A stretch of DNA of 64,000 bases from an uncultured Pelagibacteraceae bacterium (GTDB lineage: Bacteria > Pseudomonadota > Alphaproteobacteria > Pelagibacterales > Pelagibacteraceae), in assembly GCA_902543405.1 (NCBI GenBank), contig CACBYC010000003.1, positions 1 to 64,000 on the forward strand. Direction: 5' to 3'. Positions 44,539-53,807 of the stretch are shown here, piece after piece; the first letter of the stretch is position 1, and the number at the start of each line of letters is the position of its first letter. The notes beneath the pieces are model-generated. The model was not told the origin of the DNA. It did no database searches and saw only the letters and a list, made by a program, of their open reading frames with translations. The translations under genes and the position numbers were made by a program.

Positions 44539-45386
44539 TATTTTAACGCTCCAGATAAATTTCCTTTAGATAAATATCTCTCAACAACAAAAGCAACAAT
44601 GATTAAGGGTGCAACAGATATTAATGCAGAGGCTGACAAACTCCACCAAGGTGTTATTGAAGAGTTAAGAGCTACAACTTTTACTGGCAGCAACTGCACT
44701 TCAGTAAATGTTAAAATAAAAGCAAAGAAAAAATCTATCCATCCAAATATTATGCAAAACATTCCAGCAACAATTAATCCTGGTATTGAGTTTGGAAGTA
44801 CAACTTTATAAAATGCCTGGTAGGGGTTACATCCATCAATCAATGCTGTCTCATCTAACTCTTTGGGAACTCTGTTAAAAAAGTCGACCATTATCCAAAC
44901 AGCAATAGGCATTAGCAACACAATGTAAACTACTACTAAACCAAGTAGACTGTCTAACAATCCAATCGTACTTAAAAATATAAAGAAAGGTATCGATAAA
45001 ACAATTGGTGGCATAATTCTTTGAGATATAAAGAAGAAGGTAATATCATTATTTCTGACAAATCCTGCTTTAAAAGTAAATCTTGAAAGAGCATATGCAG
45101 CAAGTGTTCCTAGAATAATACTAATTAAGCTAGCAGTACATGTCACAAAAATACTGTTAAAGTATGGTTCAACAATATCAACTCCTCCTCTTGCTGGTGA
45201 TTTAACCAATACTCGCCATCCTTCTAATGTAGGTTCAAAATCTAACCATGGAATATAAGTAACCTTGCTATTTACAGATTGAAAATCTTTAAAAGATGTA
45301 GAAATAGCCCACAGAAAAGGTGCAACTATAAATACAGTCCATAAAGTAATAAATGTGTATTTTAAAAATGTATAAATTTTATGCAT
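44538..45386 (-). CDS. ABC sugar/polyol transporter permease (MalG-like)
   Basis: 282 aa, 6 TM; ELDETALIDGCNPYQAFYKVVLPNSIPGLI (EAA loop). Confidence 0.92.
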   Translation of the reverse strand: MHKIYTFLKYTFITLWTVFIVAPFLWAISTSFKDFQSVNSKVTYIPWLDFEPTLEGWRVLVKSPARGGVDIVEPYFNSIFVTCTASLISIILGTLAAYALSRFTFKAGFVRNNDITFFFISQRIMPPIVLSIPFFIFLSTIGLLDSLLGLVVVYIVLLMPIAVWIMVDFFNRVPKELDETALIDGCNPYQAFYKVVLPNSIPGLIVAGMFCIIFGWIDFFFAFILTFTEVQLLPVKVVALNSSITPWWSLSASALISVAPLIIVAFVVERYLSKGNLSGALK

Positions 45387-46252
45387 TATTCCTTTATCAT
45401 TAATTTTGTTAAAACTTTTGCTATGATCGTAAGACTTATGATCATTATAACTAAATATGTGAAAGATAGAGTTGCAGCATAACCCATTTGGAACTCTCTT
45501 AATCCTTTAATATAAATATAAAAACTTGAAGTTTCTGTTGCAGTTCCAGGTCCTCCTGATGTCAAAACAAAAACGGTATCCATTATTTTTGAGGCTTCAA
45601 TTAATCTTATGATAATTGCACCAATTGAAATAGGGGCCATTAATGGAAATGTAACATAAACAAACTTTCTAAAAGGACTTGCTCCATCAATTGCAGCAGC
45701 TAAAAAAGGTTCCTTTGGAAGAGATAATAGTCCAGCAAGTAGTAATAAAAACATAAATGGTGTCCATTGCCATACTTCAACGATAATTACAGTAAACTTA
45801 GCTATAACTGGATCGCTAAGCCATAAAATAGGTTTAACCCCTATGTTTCCTAAAAGGTCATTTACTGGCCCAAGAGACTCATGGAAAAAAGTTCTCCAAA
45901 TTACTGTCATAATAACTGGCGTGGTCATCATTGGAATTAAGAAAATTACTCTAAAAAACCTTTTAAATTTTATTTCTCTCCAAACCATAAGTGCTAATGA
46001 AAAACCTATTACATATTGAAGTATAACTGTTGTTACTGATAAAAAACTTAATCTAAAAAAAGACTCCCAAAATCTTGGATCATCTGTAAACAGTCTTATA
46101 TAGTTTGTGATCCCAATAAAATTCATTTCAGGCGTATAACTATTCCATCCTGACAAACTTAATCTTATTGTAAAAATGATAGGAAATATAAGTATTCCTA
46201 TTAGCACAAATAAACCTGGAAATAAAAAAATAAACTTGTGCTTAAAATTCAT
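45386..46252 (-). CDS. ABC sugar/polyol transporter permease (MalF-like)
   Basis: 288 aa, 6 TM; EPFLAAAIDGASPFRKFVYVTFPLMAPI (EAA loop). Confidence 0.92.
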   Translation of the reverse strand: MNFKHKFIFLFPGLFVLIGILIFPIIFTIRLSLSGWNSYTPEMNFIGITNYIRLFTDDPRFWESFFRLSFLSVTTVILQYVIGFSLALMVWREIKFKRFFRVIFLIPMMTTPVIMTVIWRTFFHESLGPVNDLLGNIGVKPILWLSDPVIAKFTVIIVEVWQWTPFMFLLLLAGLLSLPKEPFLAAAIDGASPFRKFVYVTFPLMAPISIGAIIIRLIEASKIMDTVFVLTSGGPGTATETSSFYIYIKGLREFQMGYAATLSFTYLVIMIISLTIIAKVLTKLMIKE

Positions 46253-46280
46253 AAATATAATTTTTTGGATTTATTTAATT

Positions 46281-46305
46281 TGTGGCCGTCGAGTTGACGG
46301 CCACA
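46281..46305 (-). other. Perfect 10-bp GC-rich hairpin between substrate-binding protein gene and permease genes
   Basis: TGTGGCCGTC-GAGTT-GACGGCCACA; no immediate U-tract on the minus strand, so more like an mRNA-stability element than a classic terminator. Confidence 0.85.
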
Positions 46306-46315
46306 ATAAGTATTT

Positions 46316-47857
46316 TTAAAGCTTATTATCTTCCATTGCTACACCAACAGAGTAAGCTTTTCTTACATTATCTTTTCCTACTCTATTAAGTATATCATTC
46401 CACTGTTTGGCAGCTTCATCTAAAGCAGCTTGTGGAGACAATTGTCCGGCTAAAGCTTTTGCTGCAGCAGTTGCTAGTGCAGCATTAAACTCAAATGTAC
46501 CTGGAACTCTTAATGGAAATACTCTATTTTTACTTTCTTCCATTTTTGCAAGAGTATCTACATAAGACTCTGCAATATCTTTGTCCCAACCGATTTGTGT
46601 CCAAACTTCAGCTTTAAAGTCATCATTTCTAAATGGATTTACTCCAAATCTACCAATTCCTATATCAGCTTGGTGATTTGCTTCGTTGGCAAAGAAACAC
46701 AAATAGTCAAATGCCATTTCTTTCTCTTTACTTTTCTTAGCAACTCCAACTGCCCATCCCCATACGAAGAAAGGAGCTTGGTTAAAACCTTCATCCCAAG
46801 AATTAGACTTTCTATTCCAAACTTTCATAGCACCTGGTAATTGTGCAGCTCCAACTTTATTGTTAATTGGGCTGTCAGGTTGCATCGCTGCAACAAATGC
46901 GTCATCCCATGAAAAACTAAATAAAGTTTGTCCACCACCAAATGATCCAATTTCATCACCTAGACCGAAGTTAATTCCTCCTGGTGGAACGTATTTAGTA
47001 GCCGCAACCCAGTCAGTTAGAGCTTCTACAAAACCAGGATTATTAATAAGTGGAGTCATTGTCTCTAGATCAAAGAAAAAACCACCTGGTGTTTTAGGGT
47101 TTTTAGAATAAGCAGCTGATCTAGAATAGAAAGCAGCATACATAAGGTCATCTTTTTTCATTACTTCTGCTGATCCATATTCTTTCTCACCATCACCATC
47201 CCAGTCCCAATCATTAAAGTAAGCAGCCATTTCTCCATACTCTTTCCAAGTTTGTGGAACCCTTAACTCTTTACCAGTGTCGGCTTTATATTTTTTTTGA
47301 TATTCAGGATTATCAATGACATCTTTTCTATATTTAAGATAGTGTCTATCTCCATCAACTGGAAACTGATACATAACACCATCCCAAGAAGCTACACCAA
47401 TATGAGATGGAGTAACGTCTTGCATTTGTTTCATCTCAACATATTTTTTTGGCACTGGCTCTAAGTATCTTCTCCAGTCATTAATGAAATTAGAAAATCC
47501 AAATACGATATCATATGGAGCTTGACCTGCTTGGAAAGGAACCATAGCTTTTGCATATAGATCTCCAGCAGGAGTATGAGTTACATCAACTTTTGCTCCA
47601 GTTAACTTAGCAAACTGTTCAGCATGAAGAGCTGTTGGCTCACCCATAACTGGTACAGCATGCGTATTTATTTTTAGTGTTTTACCAGAGTAGTCTTTTT
47701 TTGACATTGACTCGTAAGAACACTCACCAGGAATATCCCCAGTATTTTTGATATGTGGAAATTGATCACTCCACTTATCAGCATACGCAACAGGACTAAA
47801 TACCAACAAAGCTGATATAAGAGCAGTTACGCAAGTTTTTATTGTCTTCATCTTCAT
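46316..47857 (-). CDS. ABC transporter extracellular substrate-binding protein (family 1, sugar-type)
   Basis: 513 aa; signal peptide, PFQAGQAPYDIVFGFSNFINDW, FFVWGWAVGVAKKSKEKEMAFDYLCFFAN. Confidence 0.88.
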   Translation of the reverse strand: MKMKTIKTCVTALISALLVFSPVAYADKWSDQFPHIKNTGDIPGECSYESMSKKDYSGKTLKINTHAVPVMGEPTALHAEQFAKLTGAKVDVTHTPAGDLYAKAMVPFQAGQAPYDIVFGFSNFINDWRRYLEPVPKKYVEMKQMQDVTPSHIGVASWDGVMYQFPVDGDRHYLKYRKDVIDNPEYQKKYKADTGKELRVPQTWKEYGEMAAYFNDWDWDGDGEKEYGSAEVMKKDDLMYAAFYSRSAAYSKNPKTPGGFFFDLETMTPLINNPGFVEALTDWVAATKYVPPGGINFGLGDEIGSFGGGQTLFSFSWDDAFVAAMQPDSPINNKVGAAQLPGAMKVWNRKSNSWDEGFNQAPFFVWGWAVGVAKKSKEKEMAFDYLCFFANEANHQADIGIGRFGVNPFRNDDFKAEVWTQIGWDKDIAESYVDTLAKMEESKNRVFPLRVPGTFEFNAALATAAAKALAGQLSPQAALDEAAKQWNDILNRVGKDNVRKAYSVGVAMEDNKL

Positions 47858-47874
47858 TTCCTCTCTTTTGTTAT

Positions 47875-48936
47875 TTATGGAACTAACACTGCACGACCTT
47901 TGACTTTTCCATCATTAAGATCATGTAGCGCTTTGTTAGCATCGTCTAATCTATATTCAGCCATTGAAAGTTTGACCAACCCCTTGTCAGCCAACTCCAT
48001 TAGTTCATATAATTCAGACCACGTTCCTACTAAATTTCCTATAATATTTCTTTCGGTAAAAATCACATCTACTGCAAGTATTTTAATTTCTTCACCATAT
48101 CCTACAATATAAAAGTAACCACCAGGCCTTGTCATATTTAAACCCATTGATGTTGATCCTTTCTCACCAACAAAATCTATGACAGCCTCAGCACCTTTTC
48201 CTTTGGTAAGTTCTTTTACTTTCTCTACTTCATTACCATCAATCAAAACTCCATGATCTCCACCTAAAGACATTGCGTGATCAAGTGCTTTTTGGGATTT
48301 CTCAACAATAATAATATGAGCTGCACACATTGCCCTTAAGCATTGAATTGCTATATGACCTAAACCACCAGCACCAATAACTACACAACTATCTCCTGGC
48401 AATAAAAGCCTAGTTGCTTTTTTAACAACTCTATAAGCTGTAAGTCCAGCATCTGAAAATGGTGCTACATCTTTTGGGGTTAGAATTTTAGGAATTTTAA
48501 TTAAATTTCTAACACTAGTTTTTAGCAATTCAGAATAACCTCCTTCTTTCATACTCAATCCTGGAAATGCTCCTGCCTCAGCATGCATATCATTACCTCT
48601 TCTACAATCTAAACAAGTCCCATCTGTGCCTGATATTAAGGGATGAAGAATAACAGGGTCCCCTTTTTTAAAATTTGTTACGTCTTTGCCGACCTCCTCA
48701 ATCCAACCAGCATTTTCATGACCCATAACACATGGAAGTAAATCTCCATCTGGATCTTGAATGTGTTTCCATACACCCTCAATAATATGTAAATCTGTTC
48801 TACAAACTCCTGCAGCACCTATTTTTACTATCACATCTGATGATTTTTCTAATTTTGGATCTGGCATTTCTTGTTCTGTGACCCAAACTTCTTCTTTCAT
48901 TTCTGGATCATACTTGTGCAAAACCTGAGCTTTCAT
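47875..48936 (-). CDS. Zinc-dependent NAD(P) alcohol dehydrogenase (MDR)
   Basis: 353 aa; VCRTDLHIIEGVW, MGHENAGWIEEVG, CVVIGAGGLGHIAIQ. Confidence 0.9.
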   Translation of the reverse strand: MKAQVLHKYDPEMKEEVWVTEQEMPDPKLEKSSDVIVKIGAAGVCRTDLHIIEGVWKHIQDPDGDLLPCVMGHENAGWIEEVGKDVTNFKKGDPVILHPLISGTDGTCLDCRRGNDMHAEAGAFPGLSMKEGGYSELLKTSVRNLIKIPKILTPKDVAPFSDAGLTAYRVVKKATRLLLPGDSCVVIGAGGLGHIAIQCLRAMCAAHIIIVEKSQKALDHAMSLGGDHGVLIDGNEVEKVKELTKGKGAEAVIDFVGEKGSTSMGLNMTRPGGYFYIVGYGEEIKILAVDVIFTERNIIGNLVGTWSELYELMELADKGLVKLSMAEYRLDDANKALHDLNDGKVKGRAVLVP

Positions 48937-49049
48937 TTTATTCCTCTCGATTAAAAATTTATTTTTAAATTGTAGATTGAATCAAAAAATATGTCTAGGC
49001 AACATACCTTTTTTTTGTCACAGGAATTAAATAGTACAACTTGAGATTG

Positions 49050-50003
49050 TTAGTTAACTTTATTTTTGCAGTGTCCAGTTTTGAAGTATTCATCCAAATT
49101 GTCGATAGCTAAATTAGCCATGGCTGTTCTAGTTTCCTTTGTAGCACTGCCCAAATGAGGAAGAATAAATGCGCTTTTATGTTTGTAATAACCTTTGTTT
49201 AGGTTTGGCTCATTTTTATATACATCTAACCCAACTGCATAAACTTTTCTTCTGTCTAACGCATCAACCATTGCCTCGTCTTCAATTATATCCCCTCTTG
49301 CAACATTAGTAACTACTGCACCTTTTGGTAAGTATTCGATTGTATCTTTATTAATCATATCAATTGTTTCTTTTGATGCTGGACAACATACAGATAACAC
49401 ATCTGATACAGATAGAAGATCTTTTAAATTATCATGATAAATTGCACCTTGTTCTTTTTCCTCACTAAGTTTTGATCTGTTATGATAATGAATTATCATT
49501 CCAAGAGATTTAGCAACTTTTGCAATTTTTTGTCCAATTCTTCCCATTCCTAAAATACCTAATCTTGTACCTGTAAGTTGTTTTCCAATTAATAAATCTG
49601 CTGACCAAACCCATCCACCTTCTCTAGCTCTTTCAATTCCCTCAGAAGCTCTTCTACAAGCACCAAGAATTAAAAGAACTCCTATTTCTGCTGTTGCATC
49701 AGTTAAAACATCTGGAGTATTAGTTACAGCTATTCCTCTTTTTTTTGCAGCTTCTAAATCAATATTTCCAAATCCAACTGCAAAATTAGAAAGTATTTTT
49801 ACTGAGTCTGGTAATTGATTAATTGTTTCAGCATCTAACTTATCTGTTAAAGCTGATAGTATTCCATCACATCCTTCACTCATTTCAATTAATTTTTTTT
49901 GTGAATATAGTTCATCATTAAGATTTAAATTTGCATCAAAGATTTCTTTTGCTTTATCCTCACAAGATCTTAGCAATCTTCTGGTGACCAATATTTTTTT
50001 CAT
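49050..50003 (-). CDS. D-2-hydroxyacid dehydrogenase (glyoxylate/hydroxypyruvate reductase-like)
   Basis: 317 aa; LGILGMGRIGQKIAKVAKSLGM, NVARGDIIEDEAMVDAL, LPHLGSATKETR. Confidence 0.9.
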   Translation of the reverse strand: MKKILVTRRLLRSCEDKAKEIFDANLNLNDELYSQKKLIEMSEGCDGILSALTDKLDAETINQLPDSVKILSNFAVGFGNIDLEAAKKRGIAVTNTPDVLTDATAEIGVLLILGACRRASEGIERAREGGWVWSADLLIGKQLTGTRLGILGMGRIGQKIAKVAKSLGMIIHYHNRSKLSEEKEQGAIYHDNLKDLLSVSDVLSVCCPASKETIDMINKDTIEYLPKGAVVTNVARGDIIEDEAMVDALDRRKVYAVGLDVYKNEPNLNKGYYKHKSAFILPHLGSATKETRTAMANLAIDNLDEYFKTGHCKNKVN

Positions 50004-50012
50004 TAAGATAGA

Positions 50013-51386
50013 TTAATTCAAATCGAAAATTTTGCCAGGATTCATAATATTATTTACATCTATCGATCTTTTAATAGATTTCATAACAGGTACGTTATCT
50101 GGGTGTTCCCTAAGTAAATAATGTTTTTTTTGAAGCCCTATACCATGTTCTCCGGTTATAGTTCCTTCAAGTTCAAGTGCTTTATTGATTAAATCATCAC
50201 TATATTGTCTTATTCTTTTTTGTTTATCTTCATCGTCTGGATCATAAAGAACTATAGAATGAAAATTTCCATCACCAACATGACCTACCATTGGAGCAGT
50301 TAGGCCCAGCTTTTGAACTTCTTTTTCTGCCCATGAAATACACTCAACTAATCTTGAAATTGGAACACAAACATCTGTAGAATAAACTTTCATATCATTT
50401 CCTAATGCTTTAACGGAATAGTAAACATCATGTCGTGCTTTCCATAATTTTTTTTGCTCCTCAGGAGATGATGCCCATTGAAAATCACTTCCACCATTAC
50501 TTTTTGAAATTTCTTCTACAATTCCAATATTTTCATTATTTGATGCTTCACTACCATGAAATTCAAAAAATAGAGTAGGTGACGCTTTTATATTATCTAA
50601 TTTAGAATACTTAATACTAATTTCCATTTGATCTTTATTAAGCATTTCAATTCTAGCAATTGGAACACCATACTGAATAACTTCTTGTGATGCTTTAACT
50701 GCAGAGTCTAAATCTGGAAAATAGCATACTGCACTCATTATACTTTCAGGTATTGGTGATAATCTTAATTGTACCTCAGTAATTATTCCAAGCGTTCCCT
50801 CTGAACCTATGAATAAATTTGTTAAATTATATCCTGCAGAGGTTTTTTTCGTTCTAGCTCCTGTTTTAATAATATCTCCATTTGGAAGAACAACTGTTAG
50901 ACCTGAAATTACAGTTCTCATAGTTCCATATTTCACAGCCATTGTACCTGAAGCTGATGTGGCTGCCATTCCACCAAGAGCAGCATCTGCACCTGGATCG
51001 ATTGGAAAGAAAACTCCATCTTCTCTTAAATATTCATTTAATTGTTTTCTTGTTACATTTGCTTGAACCCTACAATCAAAGTCTTCAGCATTTACACTTA
51101 AAACCTTATTCATTTTTTCTAAAGAAATTGTTATTCCGTTTTGATTTCCAACAACATGACCTTCTAAAGAAGTTCCAGTACCAAAAGGAACAACTGGTAT
51201 TTTGTGCTCGTTACATAACTTTAATAATTGTGAAACTTCCTCATTTGTTTCGGGAAATACTACTGCTTTTGAAAGAATTGGATCATACGTGTCTTCACCT
51301 CTTGCATAATTTGCTCGCGTGGACTCTGATGTTGAAAATCTTCCGTTAAAGATTTTTTTCAATTCTGTCTGGACAATCTCATTCAT
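50013..51386 (-). CDS. FAD-binding oxidoreductase (GlcD / D-lactate dehydrogenase family)
   Basis: 457 aa; PVVPFGTGTSLEGHVVGNQNGITISLEKMNKVL, GHVGDGNFHSIVLYDP, GTITGEHGIGLQKKHYL. Confidence 0.92.
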   Translation of the reverse strand: MNEIVQTELKKIFNGRFSTSESTRANYARGEDTYDPILSKAVVFPETNEEVSQLLKLCNEHKIPVVPFGTGTSLEGHVVGNQNGITISLEKMNKVLSVNAEDFDCRVQANVTRKQLNEYLREDGVFFPIDPGADAALGGMAATSASGTMAVKYGTMRTVISGLTVVLPNGDIIKTGARTKKTSAGYNLTNLFIGSEGTLGIITEVQLRLSPIPESIMSAVCYFPDLDSAVKASQEVIQYGVPIARIEMLNKDQMEISIKYSKLDNIKASPTLFFEFHGSEASNNENIGIVEEISKSNGGSDFQWASSPEEQKKLWKARHDVYYSVKALGNDMKVYSTDVCVPISRLVECISWAEKEVQKLGLTAPMVGHVGDGNFHSIVLYDPDDEDKQKRIRQYSDDLINKALELEGTITGEHGIGLQKKHYLLREHPDNVPVMKSIKRSIDVNNIMNPGKIFDLN

Positions 51387-51423
51387 AATTAAATATTATA
51401 GAAATTTCGGTTAAAAATACAGC

Positions 51424-52590
51424 CTATTTAGAAAGCATCTTACCGATATTTTCTAAAGCCTGCTGTATATTATCTCTAGATGCGGCAAAACTAAACCTAA
51501 CGTAATCTTGGCAAGTTTGACCGAACGCAGTTCCTGGTACAATTGCTACACCTGCTTCATGCATTGCTTTTTTACAAAATTCTGCACCATTCATTCCAGT
51601 TCCTTTTACATTTGGAAAAGCATAAAAAGCTCCACCTGGAAGACTGCATTCTATTCCTGGTAAATCGTTTAAACCTTTATGAATTAAATTTCTTCTTAAA
51701 GTAAACTTATCTAACATATCTTTAATTGAATCATCTGGTCCATCCAATGCAGCTATACCAGCAAATTGTGCTGCTGCATTTACGCAAGATACACTGTTGA
51801 TTAATAATTTATTCACATGTTCAACTAGTTCTTTTGGCCAAAAACTCCAACCTAATCTCCATCCAGTCATTGAATATGCTTTACTCCAACCTTCTAATAC
51901 AATTAACCTATCTCTTAAATTTTCATAATGAAAAAACGATGGCATTTCCTTGTAGTCAAAAATTTGTCTACTATAGATTTCATCGCTTAAGATCGTAACA
52001 TGTGGATGTTTTTCTAACTCTTTAGCAAAATAATCTATCACTGGTTTTTCAACAAAACTCCCTGTTGGGTTATTTGGGTTAATTAAAATTAACAATCTAG
52101 TTTTATCAGTAATTAAAGATAATATTTTATCTGGATCAAATTTAAGATCTTTGTCTTCAGTAAGATCGTATGGTACTGGTGTTGAACCAGTATAATTTAT
52201 CATTGACTCATAAATTGGAAAGGCAGGTGTAGGATGAATTATTTCTGCTCCTGGTTCACCAAAACATTGAATTGCATAACTCATTGTGGGCTTACCACCT
52301 GGCATAATCAAAATTCTTTCAGCATCAATATCCGAATTATATCGTTTTTTAATCCATCTTGTTACGGCCTCTCTACATTCTGGAATTCCGTTAGACATAA
52401 CATATCCATGATGACCATCGTCTAAAGCTTTTTTTGCAGCTTCAACTACATGTTTTGGTGTTTTAAAATCTGGTTGACCTAATCCCAAATGTATCATTGG
52501 GTGACCCTTTGCTTCTAATGCTTTAGCTTCAGCTAATACGCTGAATGCAGACTCTGTTCCTAAGTTTTCTAAATTTTTTGCCAGTATCAT
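51424..52590 (-). CDS. PLP-dependent class I/II aminotransferase (aspartate aminotransferase-like)
   Basis: 388 aa; INPNNPTGSFVEKP, EGWSKAYSMTGWRLGW (PLP Lys). Confidence 0.9.
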   Translation of the reverse strand: MILAKNLENLGTESAFSVLAEAKALEAKGHPMIHLGLGQPDFKTPKHVVEAAKKALDDGHHGYVMSNGIPECREAVTRWIKKRYNSDIDAERILIMPGGKPTMSYAIQCFGEPGAEIIHPTPAFPIYESMINYTGSTPVPYDLTEDKDLKFDPDKILSLITDKTRLLILINPNNPTGSFVEKPVIDYFAKELEKHPHVTILSDEIYSRQIFDYKEMPSFFHYENLRDRLIVLEGWSKAYSMTGWRLGWSFWPKELVEHVNKLLINSVSCVNAAAQFAGIAALDGPDDSIKDMLDKFTLRRNLIHKGLNDLPGIECSLPGGAFYAFPNVKGTGMNGAEFCKKAMHEAGVAIVPGTAFGQTCQDYVRFSFAASRDNIQQALENIGKMLSK

Positions 52591-52655
52591 AATTTTATTT
52601 TTTAAAGTGAGAAAACTAACTGAAAAGGTTAACTATGTCTATTAATTAAAATTTT

Positions 52656-53807
52656 TTATCTTCTATAAATAATTTTGGACTCATCTAAGTCTCTTATACT
52701 TTTGCATCCCATCAATATCATGTTACGTCTTATTTCATCATGCATATTTTGCAATAATCTTTCTACTCCTTGTTGGCCACCAGCCCCTAAACTAAACAAA
52801 AAAGCTTTACCAAAACTACAAGCTGTCGCACCTGCTGCTAAAGCTTTAAGAACATGTGTTCCTCTTCGAACTCCACCATCTAAAATTACCTCTAATTTAT
52901 CTCCAACAGCATCTCTTATAGCTTTTACTTGATCAAAAGGAGATCTAGACCCGTCAAGCTGCCTTCCTCCATGGTTCGATATCATTATTGCGGTACATCC
53001 TATATCTATTGCTTTTTTAGCATCATCAACTGACATAACTCCTTTAAGTGCAATTGGACCGTCCCATTTTTTTATACAATACTCTGCGTCTTTCCAATTC
53101 ATAGCAGGATCATATTGCTCATTTATATATCCCATTACAGATTGGGCAATATTTGTACCCTTATCAACTTTATCTTTAAGATTTGCTAATTCAAATTTTT
53201 TATGCGTAAAATAGTTAAAGACCCACTGAGGTTTCATAGCAAAACTCATTAAACTATCTAAAGTAAATTTTGGTGGTGTTGTAAAACCTGTTCTATGATC
53301 TCTTTCTCTATTTCCAGCAACAATAGTATCAACTGTAATACACATTCCGTTGAAGTTTGCTCTTTTACATCTATCAATTAAGTCATTAGTTATCGATTGA
53401 TCCTTATGAATATACAATTGGAAAATTTTCGGCCCACTTGAAAGATTTGCAATTTCTTCAATCGAAAAGGAAGCCATGGTAGACATACTGTATATCGTAC
53501 CAAATTTTTCTGCAGCACGAGCAGAAGCCTTATCTCCATCTGGGTGATATAAACTTTGCATAGCCGTCGGTGACAAAAAAATTGGCATATCCATCTTTGT
53601 TCCAAAGACCTCTGTTTTTAAATCAGGTTCACCAACACTATTTAAAATATTTGGAATTAGATCACAGTCATTAAATGAATTTGTATTTCTATTCATTGTA
53701 ACTTCATCGTCTGCTCCTCCGTCTATATAATGAAAAATAGGTGCAGGAAGTTTTTTTTTTGCTAACTTTCTAAAGTCATCAAAGTTATAGCAATTACTTA
53801 AACTCAT
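52656..53807 (-). CDS. FMN-dependent alpha-hydroxy-acid dehydrogenase/oxidase (LldD-like), paralog 1
   Basis: 383 aa; FHYIDGGADDE, ISNHGGRQLDGSRSPFDQV, LDGGVRRGTHVLKALAAGA. Confidence 0.92.
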   Translation of the reverse strand: MSLSNCYNFDDFRKLAKKKLPAPIFHYIDGGADDEVTMNRNTNSFNDCDLIPNILNSVGEPDLKTEVFGTKMDMPIFLSPTAMQSLYHPDGDKASARAAEKFGTIYSMSTMASFSIEEIANLSSGPKIFQLYIHKDQSITNDLIDRCKRANFNGMCITVDTIVAGNRERDHRTGFTTPPKFTLDSLMSFAMKPQWVFNYFTHKKFELANLKDKVDKGTNIAQSVMGYINEQYDPAMNWKDAEYCIKKWDGPIALKGVMSVDDAKKAIDIGCTAIMISNHGGRQLDGSRSPFDQVKAIRDAVGDKLEVILDGGVRRGTHVLKALAAGATACSFGKAFLFSLGAGGQQGVERLLQNMHDEIRRNMILMGCKSIRDLDESKIIYRR

